Below, in pieces: positions 1-6,706 of a stretch of DNA of 11,957 bases; the stretch's first letter is position 1; every line of letters begins with the position of its first letter. The stretch is from Planctomycetaceae bacterium. Its GTDB lineage: Bacteria; Planctomycetota; Planctomycetia; Pirellulales; Pirellulaceae. A program made the position numbers and the translations under genes. The stretch spans positions 1 to 11,957 of the forward strand of contig NYXM01000131.1 in assembly GCA_002685655.1 (NCBI GenBank), written 5' to 3'. The notes under the pieces are model-generated. The model was not told the DNA's origin. It did not search any database and saw nothing but the letters and a program-made list of their open reading frames with translations.

Positions 1-120
1 CCCTCCATGAGACTCTCTAAAAATCAACACACACTACGTCTCGGGAGGGTAATCGAAAACACCAAGCAACGGTATGTTATTAATCGGGAGTTGCCTTATT
101 CCATCGCACGCTGCGTCGCC

Positions 121-1089
121 TCATTCCGGCGATTCCGCTTCCACCGGCGTTTTCAACAGACCTATCGAACTGATCGATGCTTCGATCTGATCACCAGGCT
201 TCAGATAAGATCCCGTCGTGTGTCCGACGCCTTGCGCGGTGCCCGTCGATATGATGTCGCCCGGCTCCAGCGTCACGAAACTCGAGATGAATTCGATCAC
301 TGCAGCCACGGGAAAAATCTGTTGCGCCGTTGAGGCATCTTGTTGGACCTTGCCGTTGACGCTCAGCTTGAGATCCAAGGTCTGCGGATCCGGAATCTCG
401 TCTGGCGTTGTCACGCAAGGTCCACAGGGGCAGAAGCTGTCGTGCCATTTACCATGCAACCAATCGAAGAACCCATCTTTGGCGCGTTCCTTACGCCCCG
501 GATTCGGTCGAAATACGCGATTCGAAATATCGTTGATCACCGTATATCCAGCGACATAATCCAATGCGTCCGCTTCCGCGACACCCTTGGCTTTCTTGCC
601 GATCACCACTGCCAGTTCCAATTCCCAATCGACGTGATTCGGCGAAACGTCCGGAATGATCACTGGCCGGCCGGGGTCGGTCAGCGTCGTGGTGGGCGGC
701 TTCATGAACACATAGGGAAACGTCTCAGCCCGCTCGGCCGCGATGCCGCCCCCCTCTTCGATGTGTTTGGCGTAATTCCCGGCCAACAGGAATAGCTTGC
801 GGGGACGCGGAATCGGTAACAATAGTTGAACCTGGTCGAGCGGCAACGTCGCGTCGTCAGGCAAATCGCACTGGTCGCTGGCCAGAAAGTCAGCCAGTTT
901 CCTGGTCGTTTCGTATGCCGCCCCACCCGGTGGGAGAAAGTCGATCACACTATCGCCAATCGGCAGAACCGTGTTCTCTTTCGTGGCAACAGTGTGAGCT
1001 CGCGCGACCGATGACAATGGGATCACACGCTCGTCTTCGTAAAAGCCAACCCAATCACGATCGTTGAAACAAAATCGGCACAGACGCAT
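121..1089 (-). CDS. Fumarylacetoacetate hydrolase (FAH) family protein
   Basis: A 322-residue protein of the FAH superfamily, whose members use a divalent metal to cleave or decarboxylate acylpyruvate-like or hydroxymuconate-like compounds in the cytoplasm. The substrate cannot be told from the sequence. An N-terminal domain of about 90 residues precedes the catalytic fold. Seen: NYAKHIEEG (105-113), holding the family's conserved His; the metal-binding pair E156/E158 in DWELELAVVIG; D187 in INDIS; KWHDSFCPCGP, matching the usual K-x-F-D-x-F-x-P-x-GP region; and STGTAQGVG near the C-terminus. A stretch of about 20 residues between NDIS and KWHD is longer than in minimal members. An in-frame GTG lies two codons upstream, but ATG at 1089 sits 5 nt after GAGG and is preferred. 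It follows the small gene at 1106-1483 by 16 nt, so the two are probably co-transcribed. The family is certain; a role in aromatic or sugar-acid breakdown is only a guess. Confidence 0.93.
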   Translation of the reverse strand: MRLCRFCFNDRDWVGFYEDERVIPLSSVARAHTVATKENTVLPIGDSVIDFLPPGGAAYETTRKLADFLASDQCDLPDDATLPLDQVQLLLPIPRPRKLFLLAGNYAKHIEEGGGIAAERAETFPYVFMKPPTTTLTDPGRPVIIPDVSPNHVDWELELAVVIGKKAKGVAEADALDYVAGYTVINDISNRVFRPNPGRKERAKDGFFDWLHGKWHDSFCPCGPCVTTPDEIPDPQTLDLKLSVNGKVQQDASTAQQIFPVAAVIEFISSFVTLEPGDIISTGTAQGVGHTTGSYLKPGDQIEASISSIGLLKTPVEAESPE

Positions 1090-1092
1090 GGT

Positions 1093-1098
1093 CACCTC
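1093..1098 (-). promoter_or_regulatory. Ribosome binding site of the FAH-family gene
   Basis: Read on the minus strand this is GAGGTG, directly complementary to the 16S rRNA 3' end, followed by ACC and ATG. It overlaps the alternative GTG start at 1095 and therefore decides for the ATG at 1089. Confidence 0.75.
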
Positions 1099-1105
1099 AC
1101 CCGAG

Positions 1106-1483
1106 TTACAGTTGTTTGATCATCTCGGCGAAATAGGTCGCCAGATTATTTTCTGATCTTGCGATCATTCGCCTCTGGATCTGGTCGTGTGGAAAAGCGA
1201 TCCCGTTGGCTCCCCGCACGGCCGGCCGGCCATCCTTTTCGATCCAGGAACCACCCGAAGCATGAATCAACACCTCGCCCAGGTATGCCCCCCAAAGTCG
1301 TGTCAGCAGTTCGACGTTTTCGTCTGACTTACCGCCGGCGATCGCGAACTCCACCATGTCGATGTTCTCTTCCAATTCGGCTACGCTCGAAGCGGACATG
1401 CCGAGTTCGACAACCAGATGTTTGCGTGAAAACGTCTGCGCCTCCAACGTATCGTCTGCCATCTGCTCCGCCAACGTCGACAT
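1106..1483 (-). CDS. Conserved-looking small protein of unknown function
   Basis: A 125-residue soluble protein that I cannot assign to a named family. The open frame runs 23 codons further upstream to 1552, but ATG at 1483 has AGGAG five bases before it, and the upstream residues look non-coding. Seen: an N-terminal helical, acidic stretch, then a pattern of small and acidic residues (MSASSVAELEENIDMVEFA), then LTRLWGAYLGEVLIHASGGSW and a C-terminal basic-to-hydrophobic helix ending in EMIKQL. GAYLGEV followed by a G-x-W reminds me of uncharacterised single-domain bacterial proteins in which a helix bearing a G-x-Y-x-G-E motif packs on a small sheet, but I cannot name the family. There is no signal peptide, membrane segment or metal motif. 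It lies 16 nt before the FAH-family gene and 115 nt after the ftsQ-like gene. Composition is like its neighbours. Confidence 0.8.
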   Translation of the reverse strand: MSTLAEQMADDTLEAQTFSRKHLVVELGMSASSVAELEENIDMVEFAIAGGKSDENVELLTRLWGAYLGEVLIHASGGSWIEKDGRPAVRGANGIAFPHDQIQRRMIARSENNLATYFAEMIKQL

Positions 1484-1488
1484 TGGGG

Positions 1489-1493
1489 CTCCT
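1489..1493 (-). promoter_or_regulatory. Ribosome binding site of the small unknown gene
   Basis: On the minus strand this is AGGAG with a 5-nt spacer to ATG at 1483. It fixes the start of the 125-residue protein and rules out the longer open frame. Confidence 0.75.
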
Positions 1494-1556
1494 GTTCGGG
1501 GGGATGAGTTTTTGGGAAAGCTACCGAAGGCCGCGCGGTGTTCCGCTAACACCTTA

Positions 1557-1595
1557 ACCGGGTTTATCGCGGAGGATGGACCACGTCAACCCGGT
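1557..1595. repeat. Perfect 8-bp inverted repeat after the ftsQ-like gene
   Basis: ACCGGGTT (1557-1564) and AACCCGGT (1588-1595) are exact reverse complements separated by 23 nt. The repeat starts four bases past the stop codon of the ftsQ-like gene. Transcribed leftward it could fold as a GC-rich stem, but the loop is long and no U-run follows, so it is not a standard intrinsic terminator. It may act as a weak or factor-assisted terminator, or as a protein site ahead of the next gene. Confidence 0.45.
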
Positions 1596-1598
1596 CAA

Positions 1599-2549
1599 CT
1601 ATCTCGATTGCCTGTTAGCTCGGCTGGCGGTTCTCGCTCCGGAGAGGGCGCGTTCGCCGTTGCGCAGGTCGATTTCCCAACGTTGTGTCGGCCCGGTGGC
1701 ACCCATCTCTGCTGCCAGCCTCCGCAGCAACTGGATTTTCTGGGTAGTTGATGCTTCGCCGACGATTTCACGTCCCGGCGCACTCCCCCAGATAAACCGA
1801 TGGCCACTCCGTGTGGTCAGTTCGTAGACGGCGGGACCGCTCGATCGAACTTCCGCAGGCGGCGCTACAATCGCAATTCCATGCAACTGCATCTGCTGCC
1901 AATTCCCTTCTACTAAGGCCGCCAGCTGCGCGGCACCCACGACGCGTGGATCGGGCCACGTCGTACCGACGGGACCCCAGGGAATCAACTCATCAATAGT
2001 GATCCGTAGCATGGGGATCGCCGCTTCTTGAAAATCCGTGGGAGGCAGCAACACAGCCTCGGCATCGATTGGCAAAATGCCACTTTCGTCTTGCGGCGAC
2101 ATCGAGCTGGGGATTTCCACCCAGGCGACGGGTCGACGGTAACGCAAGTCGACGTCGACTCGACCCTTTGGACCCTTGTTGACACGATTCACCTTGGCTA
2201 CCCACGAATGCAGTTCGAACGCCCGAAAAACCTTGTAGGCCAATTCATGATCCAACGACGACAGTTCGCCCAAACTTCCATCACGAAACGCCTCGCTGCA
2301 TACGTCCGCTTTGATCCAGGTTGGTTGTCGCGTCGCACTGATCTGGTCAACGCGAAGCGCGGTAGCGGTTTGAACGAGCGCCGGCTTCCCCCATTTCTTC
2401 CAGCCCAGGACACCGCCGATCGTACACGCCAGCAGCAACATCACACCCAGGAGCAGATTCGGCGAAATGCTGACAACCGGACCAAGCAGGGAGCCGATCC
2501 CGTCGCTAGTCGCCTTACCACTTTTCTTTCGCCTACTGCTAGCAGCCAT
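1599..2549 (-). CDS. ftsQ: FtsQ/DivIB-like cell division protein
   Basis: A 316-residue predicted bitopic inner-membrane protein. It has a basic cytoplasmic N-terminus (residues 1-12, RRKKSGK), one membrane segment at about 30-49 (PNLLLGVMLLLACTIGGVLG) and a large extracytoplasmic part. Residues about 65-146 fit a POTRA-type domain followed by the FtsQ beta region: HSWVAKVNRVNKGPKGRVDVDL, then YRRPVAWVEI, then LPIDAEAVLLP. These match the family pattern PWV-x-A-x-V-x-R...PVA...D-x-(D/E)-G-x-V. The IDLRNGERAL stretch near the end resembles the closing strand of FtsQ. FtsQ links FtsB/FtsL to the septal peptidoglycan machinery. murB lies upstream with 145 nt between, which is the order of dcw clusters, but ddl, ftsA and ftsZ are absent here. 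The start at 2549 is set by GGAGG five bases upstream; a 12-codon extension to 2585 is less likely. FtsQ is weakly conserved, so the call rests on architecture plus context. Confidence 0.68.
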   Translation of the reverse strand: MAASSRRKKSGKATSDGIGSLLGPVVSISPNLLLGVMLLLACTIGGVLGWKKWGKPALVQTATALRVDQISATRQPTWIKADVCSEAFRDGSLGELSSLDHELAYKVFRAFELHSWVAKVNRVNKGPKGRVDVDLRYRRPVAWVEIPSSMSPQDESGILPIDAEAVLLPPTDFQEAAIPMLRITIDELIPWGPVGTTWPDPRVVGAAQLAALVEGNWQQMQLHGIAIVAPPAEVRSSGPAVYELTTRSGHRFIWGSAPGREIVGEASTTQKIQLLRRLAAEMGATGPTQRWEIDLRNGERALSGARTASRANRQSR

Positions 2550-2554
2550 CGTGT

Positions 2555-2559
2555 CCTCC
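2555..2559 (-). promoter_or_regulatory. Ribosome binding site of the ftsQ-like gene
   Basis: On the minus strand this is GGAGG with a 5-nt spacer to ATG at 2549, a near-ideal Shine-Dalgarno sequence. It excludes the in-frame start at 2585. Confidence 0.8.
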
Positions 2560-2694
2560 GTAACAGCGAGAGCATACCAAAGCATCGCATATGGCAGAAT
2601 CGCGATTTTCTGCCAGCGATGCCATGCAAGCTACGCAAAAGGAAGAAAGCAAGAAAAGTGGGATGAGAATGCCAAATAAAAGAAATGGCACGCA

Positions 2695-3573
2695 TTACCA
2701 GATATCGATGGACGTTTCGAGCTCGACACCCAAACGATCTTCGACGCCGCTCTTGAGGAGTTCGATCAGGCCGCAGACGTCGTCGAACGTGGCACCTGGC
2801 TCGGCGATGATGAAATTGGCATTCTCGTCGCAGACGACTGCCTTGCCGACTCCGGATGAACGCAGCCCGGCATTCTCAATCAGGCTTGCGGCGCTCACGC
2901 CACCCACGTCTTTGAAAATGCAACCGGCGTTGTAAGTACCTTGTGGTTCGTTGGCCTTCTTAATGATCCAGAGCTTCTGTAATCGCTTCGTGATCTCGGC
3001 CGAATCGCCCGTTTCGAGTTCCAATTCAGCATTCAAAATGACCAATTCGTCCAAGCTACTGCTTCGATACGCGAATCGCAGTGCGTCGCGATCATGAACC
3101 ACGATCTCGCCGGTTCGCTTCATCACGGTCGCGCTGCGAGTCCACTTTCCAATATCAGCACCACCGGCATCAGCATTGCTGCGCAAGGCACCGCCGACGG
3201 ATCCTGGAATTCCGACCAGCTCTTCGAGGCCGCTCAGTCCTTCGCCGACGGTGGCCGAAATCACGTGCCCCAGTTTGGCACCGCCACCTGCGGTGACGAC
3301 GTTTCCTTGGACGTCGATCTGACAAAAGGCCGGTGCAGCAAGGTGCAATACCAGGCCCTTGACTCGTGTGTCGCGAATCAGCAGATTCGATCCACCGCCA
3401 ATCACACCGATAGGCAGACCCGCTTCGTTGGCGCGAGCGACGAGCGCCGCCAGTTCTTCGACCGACGTTGGCTCCGCAAAGTACTCGGCGGGGCCACCCA
3501 GGCGAAACCAGGTGAAAGGTGCCAGCAATTCATTTTGCCGGACGATATGTTCATACCCGTCAAACAGGCCCAT
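2695..3573 (-). CDS. murB: UDP-N-acetylenolpyruvoylglucosamine reductase MurB
   Basis: A 292-residue FAD enzyme that reduces UDP-GlcNAc-enolpyruvate to UDP-MurNAc with NADPH, the second committed cytoplasmic step of peptidoglycan synthesis. Seen: N-terminal TWFRLGGPAEYF; FAD-binding IGGGSNLLIRD (58-68) and GIPGSVGGALRSNA (121-134); the active-site arginine R170 in FAYRSS; NAGCIFKD (215-222), where most relatives have Ser as proton donor and this one has C218; and LIENAGLRSSGVGKA...ANFIIAEPGAT near the C-terminus. The short C-terminus and lack of the extra loop domain of the E. coli enzyme fit type II MurB. The closing ELETSIDIW has Ser where I expect the catalytic Glu (by-eye alignment). The Shine-Dalgarno is weak (GTGAG, 5-nt spacer). 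A strong promoter lies about 70 nt upstream, and the ftsQ-like gene follows. Confidence 0.95.
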   Translation of the reverse strand: MGLFDGYEHIVRQNELLAPFTWFRLGGPAEYFAEPTSVEELAALVARANEAGLPIGVIGGGSNLLIRDTRVKGLVLHLAAPAFCQIDVQGNVVTAGGGAKLGHVISATVGEGLSGLEELVGIPGSVGGALRSNADAGGADIGKWTRSATVMKRTGEIVVHDRDALRFAYRSSSLDELVILNAELELETGDSAEITKRLQKLWIIKKANEPQGTYNAGCIFKDVGGVSAASLIENAGLRSSGVGKAVVCDENANFIIAEPGATFDDVCGLIELLKSGVEDRLGVELETSIDIW

Positions 3574-3599
3574 GGCAGCTCACTCGTCGCATCTGCTTT

Positions 3600-3630
3600 A
3601 AGAAGAGAGCACCGCCCCTAAAGGCAATGC
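3600..3630 (-). terminator. Terminator-like hairpin in the murB leader
   Basis: On the minus strand GCATTGCC (3630-3623) and GGCGGTGC (3616-3609) can form an 8-bp stem including two G-U pairs around a 6-nt loop. It is followed by the pyrimidine run TCTCTTCTT (3608-3600). The G-U pairs become A-C mismatches on the plus strand, so the fold is specific to leftward transcripts. It lies about 10 nt downstream of the expected murB transcription start and about 27 nt before the murB ATG. It could be the glnS terminator, imperfectly placed, or an attenuator in the murB leader. The U-run is interrupted, so efficiency is uncertain. Confidence 0.45.
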
Positions 3631-3647
3631 GCACCACACGTTTGGCG

Positions 3648-3676
3648 ATCATATGCCGGTATTTTGAAAGTGTCAA
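3648..3676 (-). promoter_or_regulatory. Near-consensus sigma-70 promoter for murB
   Basis: On the minus strand: -35 TTGACA (3676-3671, exact consensus), a 17-nt spacer (3670-3654) and -10 TATGAT (3653-3648, five of six). Transcription should start near 3641, giving a leader of roughly 68 nt before the murB ATG at 3573. The promoter starts 10 nt beyond the end of glnS, so murB and the genes after it need not depend on glnS transcription. Confidence 0.8.
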
Positions 3677-3685
3677 CTTGGTCCA

Positions 3686-5416
3686 TCACTTCTTCGCCAC
3701 CTTCGCCCAGCTGTCACGGAGCGTGATCGTACGGTTGAAGACGAGTTTGTCGTCGGCCGAATCGGCGTCGACGCAGAAATACCCCAGCCGCTCGAACTGA
3801 TATTGCGTGCCGGGCTTCGCACCAGAGAGACTCGGTTCCAGCTTGCAGTCCGTCAGGACTTCCAGCGAATCGGGATTCAGGTTGCTCCGCCAATCCTGCC
3901 CCTCTTCCACATCGTCAGGGTCTTCCTTGTGGAACAGATGGCTGTACAGCCGAACTTCGGCGTCGATGGCGTGTTCCTCGGACACCCAGTGGATGGTCCC
4001 TTTGACTTTGCGTCCGTCAGGTGCCGCGCCACCTCGTGTTTCCGGATCGTACGTGCAACGGATCTCGATCACTTCACCGGCGTCGTTCTTGGTGAAGTCC
4101 GTACAGGTCACAAAATAGGCGTTGCGCAGCCGAACTTCGCGGCCGGGCCCCAAGCGGAAGAATTTCTTAGGCGGGTCTTCCATGAAGTCGCTCTGTTCGA
4201 CGTAGATCACGCGCGAAAACGGGATCTTGCGCGTGCCGGCCGATGGATCTTGCGGATTATTCGCGCCCTCGCATTCTTCCGTCTGTCCTTCCGGATAGTT
4301 TTCGATGACCACACGCAGCGGCTTTAGCACCGCCATGACGCGTGGGGCGTGCGCGTTTAAGTCGTCGCGCAAGCAGTGGTCCAGCAGCGCAATGTCCGTG
4401 ACGCCGTCGAATTTGGTTACGCCGATCCGGTGGCAGAATTCGTGAATCGCGGCGGGCGTGTAGCCCCGGCGACGCAAGCCGGAGATGGTCGGCATCCGGG
4501 GATCATCCCAACCGGCGACCAGGTTCTCAGTGACCAATTCGAGCAACCGCCGTTTGCTCATCATGGTGTAGGTCAGGTTCAGCCGCGCGAACTCGTATTG
4601 TTGCGGATGGTAGATTCCCAGGGCGTCACAAAACCAATCGTAGAGGGGGCGATGGTTTTCAAATTCCAGCGTGCAAATCGAATGCGTGATGCGTTCTATC
4701 GAATCCGATTCGCCATGCGTGTAGTCGTACATCGGATAGATGCACCATCTGTCGCCGGTGCGATGATGACTCGCGTGCATGATACGGTACATCACTGGGT
4801 CGCGGAGGTTCACGTTTGGATGAGCCATGTCGATCTTGGCGCGAAGTGTGCGGCTTCCATTTGGGAATTCGCCAGACCGCATCCGGGAGAACAGATTCAG
4901 ATTCTCTTCGACGGTGCGATTGCGATGCGGGCTCTCCCGGCCAGGTTCGGTCAGTGTGCCACGATGCTCGCGCATTTCGTCGAAGGTCAGGTCACAGACA
5001 AACGCCTTGCCTTCGTTGATCAGCTGGACTGCCCAGTCGTGCAACTGGTCAAAATAATCCGATGCAAAGAACTCTCGGTCCTCCCAGTCAAATCCCAGCC
5101 AACGGACATCGGCCTTGATTGCATCGACATATTCCTGTTCTTCCTTGCTGGGATTCGTGTCGTCGAAACGGAGGTTGCATTTGCCGTTGTATTTCTTCGC
5201 CAAACCAAAATTCAGGCAGATGCTCTTGGCGTGTCCGATATGCAAGTAGCCGTTGGGTTCGGGGGGAAACCGAGTGTGAACGCGGCCATTCCATTTTCCT
5301 GACTTCAAATCAGCTTCAACGATCTGTTCAATGAAGTTGAGCGACTCTTTCGGCTCGACATCGGCCGCTTCGCCGGCATCGTGACTTTGGGAATTCATGA
5401 GGTTGTCCGTTTTCAT
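3686..5416 (-). CDS. glnS: Glutaminyl-tRNA synthetase
   Basis: A 576-residue class I aminoacyl-tRNA synthetase that charges tRNA-Gln with glutamine directly. Seen: [20 protein letters not shown] (50-69) with the HIGH signature at 59-62; [38 protein letters not shown] around 225-246, the amino-acid and acceptor-stem recognition region typical of GlnRS rather than GluRS; and MMSKRRL (285-291), the KMSKS-type loop. The C-terminal part carries the two beta-barrel anticodon-binding domains ([22 protein letters not shown]..., then [20 protein letters not shown]). Length is close to the E. coli enzyme (554), with about 25 extra acidic residues at the N-terminus. ATG at 5398 (MNSQS) is an alternative start; neither has a good Shine-Dalgarno. 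It is divergent from the SMP-30 gene across about 130 nt. Confidence 0.97.
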   Translation of the reverse strand: MKTDNLMNSQSHDAGEAADVEPKESLNFIEQIVEADLKSGKWNGRVHTRFPPEPNGYLHIGHAKSICLNFGLAKKYNGKCNLRFDDTNPSKEEQEYVDAIKADVRWLGFDWEDREFFASDYFDQLHDWAVQLINEGKAFVCDLTFDEMREHRGTLTEPGRESPHRNRTVEENLNLFSRMRSGEFPNGSRTLRAKIDMAHPNVNLRDPVMYRIMHASHHRTGDRWCIYPMYDYTHGESDSIERITHSICTLEFENHRPLYDWFCDALGIYHPQQYEFARLNLTYTMMSKRRLLELVTENLVAGWDDPRMPTISGLRRRGYTPAAIHEFCHRIGVTKFDGVTDIALLDHCLRDDLNAHAPRVMAVLKPLRVVIENYPEGQTEECEGANNPQDPSAGTRKIPFSRVIYVEQSDFMEDPPKKFFRLGPGREVRLRNAYFVTCTDFTKNDAGEVIEIRCTYDPETRGGAAPDGRKVKGTIHWVSEEHAIDAEVRLYSHLFHKEDPDDVEEGQDWRSNLNPDSLEVLTDCKLEPSLSGAKPGTQYQFERLGYFCVDADSADDKLVFNRTITLRDSWAKVAKK

Positions 5417-5546
5417 GTTGGAAAATTCATATTCGTAAAACTTGCTTCACCGAGTCATTCGGCCTAGAAAGCTTGTATCCAGGTGTTACTTTACAAATGA
5501 GTCAAGTTGCCCGCCACCATCCCATCCGCCCGGAGCGATTTTGCCC

Positions 5547-6581
5547 ATGCGAAATATGAATCTGCCTCATCAGACCCGACGCCAATTCCTCCAAACAACG
5601 ACCGTCGCGACAGGCCTGGCCGCTTGCGGAGGCGTTGTCCGTGCCGCTGACCGATACCACAATTTGCGTTCCACTGATTTGCTGGGAAAGGTCGAGATTC
5701 TCGCCGAAATCAAGGACGACGAAGTATTCACCGAAGGGCCCGCAGTCGACCGTGCAGGAAATCTGCTCTTCACGAACGTCCCCGTCAGCAAGATCCTGAA
5801 ATGGGACCCGGCCGGCAAACAACTCACGACGTATCAAACAGGCAGCAATGAAACCAACGGACTCGCCTTCGATCCGCAGGGGAGGCTGATCGCCTGCGAG
5901 GGTGGCTCGCGGCGGGTCACACGTACCGATCCAACGACCAGACGGCGTGACGTGTTGGTGGACGGATTCGCCGGAAAACCGCTGGCTAAGCCCAACGACG
6001 TCTGCTTGGACCGAGCCGGGCGGATCTACTTTACCTCGCGATCGGCGGTCGACGACCCGGCCGGCGAGAATCCCAAAGGCGTCTATCGAATTGACCCTGA
6101 TGGCGGTGTCCATCGGCTGCTCGCATGGCCCGACGTACACATGCCCAACGGAATTGTCACCTCACCGGACGACAAAACGTTGTATTTGATCGAAGCCCAT
6201 CCGGATGCGGGTCGCCATCGTGACATTCGGGCCTTCGATCTTGCCGAAGACGGTACTATTTCGAGCGGCCGGATACTGATCAACTTCTATCCAGGCCGCA
6301 GCGGCGATGGCATGTGCATCGACGCCGAAGGCAATTTGTGTGTGGCAGCCGGTCTGCACGACACACGCAAGACGAGCGAGACGCTGGACACCAAACCGGG
6401 AATCCACGTTGTTTCGCCTCAGGGAAAACTGCTGGCATTCCGCGAAACGCCTGTCGACACGATCACCAATTGTACGTTCGGCGGAGACGATCTGCGGACA
6501 TTGTACGTAACGTGCGGAAAACTGTTGGTGAGCATGAGAACTGCAATTCCAGGCAAACCAAGCTATCGCCCCAATGCCTGA
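5547..6581 (+). CDS. Tat-exported SMP-30/gluconolactonase-like protein
   Basis: A 344-residue six-bladed beta-propeller of the SMP-30/gluconolaconase/LRE family, metal-dependent enzymes that hydrolyse sugar lactones. Seen: an N-terminal Tat signal, TRRQFLQ at 10-16 with twin Arg 11-12, then a hydrophobic stretch to about residue 33. Both a VRA-A peptidase I site (33/34) and a lipobox LAAC (24-27) are possible, so the mature form may be soluble or a lipoprotein. The expected metal and substrate ligands are all present: E63 (TEGPA), N150 (KPNDV), N201 (MPNGI) and D254 (GDGM). They are spaced almost as in human SMP-30 (E18, N103, N154, D204). The open frame extends to 5442, but that part has no signal character. 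GGAG lies 11 nt before the chosen ATG. A weak -35/-10 pair (TTGCTT 5442-5447, TAGAAA 5465-5470, 17-nt spacer) could drive it. The substrate is unknown. Confidence 0.92.
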   Translation: MRNMNLPHQTRRQFLQTTTVATGLAACGGVVRAADRYHNLRSTDLLGKVEILAEIKDDEVFTEGPAVDRAGNLLFTNVPVSKILKWDPAGKQLTTYQTGSNETNGLAFDPQGRLIACEGGSRRVTRTDPTTRRRDVLVDGFAGKPLAKPNDVCLDRAGRIYFTSRSAVDDPAGENPKGVYRIDPDGGVHRLLAWPDVHMPNGIVTSPDDKTLYLIEAHPDAGRHRDIRAFDLAEDGTISSGRILINFYPGRSGDGMCIDAEGNLCVAAGLHDTRKTSETLDTKPGIHVVSPQGKLLAFRETPVDTITNCTFGGDDLRTLYVTCGKLLVSMRTAIPGKPSYRPNA

Positions 6582-6629
6582 ACTTTTGACCCTAAAGCGG
6601 CCTCAGACAAGGGGTTTCGCAAACGGGCC

Positions 6630-6659
6630 TCGACGAATCCACTTCCGTTTTGTTAAACT
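6630..6659 (+). promoter_or_regulatory. Possible promoter of tpiA
   Basis: TCGACG (6630-6635) and TAAACT (6654-6659) are separated by 18 nt; each matches four of six consensus positions. Placement about 48 nt before the tpiA ATG is sensible, but the match is weak and could be chance. Confidence 0.25.
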
Positions 6660-6693
6660 CGGCGGCTTGTACCGATTTCAAAACTGCGGCGGT

Positions 6694-6698
6694 GGGAG
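6694..6698 (+). promoter_or_regulatory. Ribosome binding site of tpiA
   Basis: GGGAG with an 8-nt spacer to ATG at 6707. It supports the short N-terminus MRKKFVAGNWKMN over the 19-codon upstream extension. Confidence 0.7.
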
Positions 6699-6706
6699 TG
6701 GTCTGG

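Noticed and set aside
1..120. Search for a gene or terminator downstream of the FAH gene
   Set aside because: No coding frame with a start signal and no stable stem with a U-run was found in these 120 bases.
1221..1234. GGCC-rich self-complementary run
   Set aside because: It lies inside the coding sequence of the small protein and is explained by the codons there.
1563..1589. Possible promoter for the small unknown gene on the minus strand (TTGACG and GATAAA)
   Set aside because: The spacer is only 15 nt and the -10 is poor, and it overlaps the inverted repeat, so I did not call it.
2028..2666. Open frame of 212 codons on the plus strand over the ftsQ-like gene
   Set aside because: It has no ribosome binding site and an implausible composition, while the minus-strand gene has GGAGG, a membrane segment and a recognisable domain order.
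4376..5302. Open frame of 308 codons on the plus strand inside glnS
   Set aside because: It is antisense to a fully conserved glnS, has no Shine-Dalgarno sequence or family motif, and reflects GC-biased codon use of the real gene. The 174-codon frame at 3803-4327 is rejected for the same reason.
5502..6140. Open frame of 212 codons on the minus strand over the SMP-30 gene
   Set aside because: The plus-strand frame carries a Tat signal and all propeller ligands; the antisense frame shows no motif.
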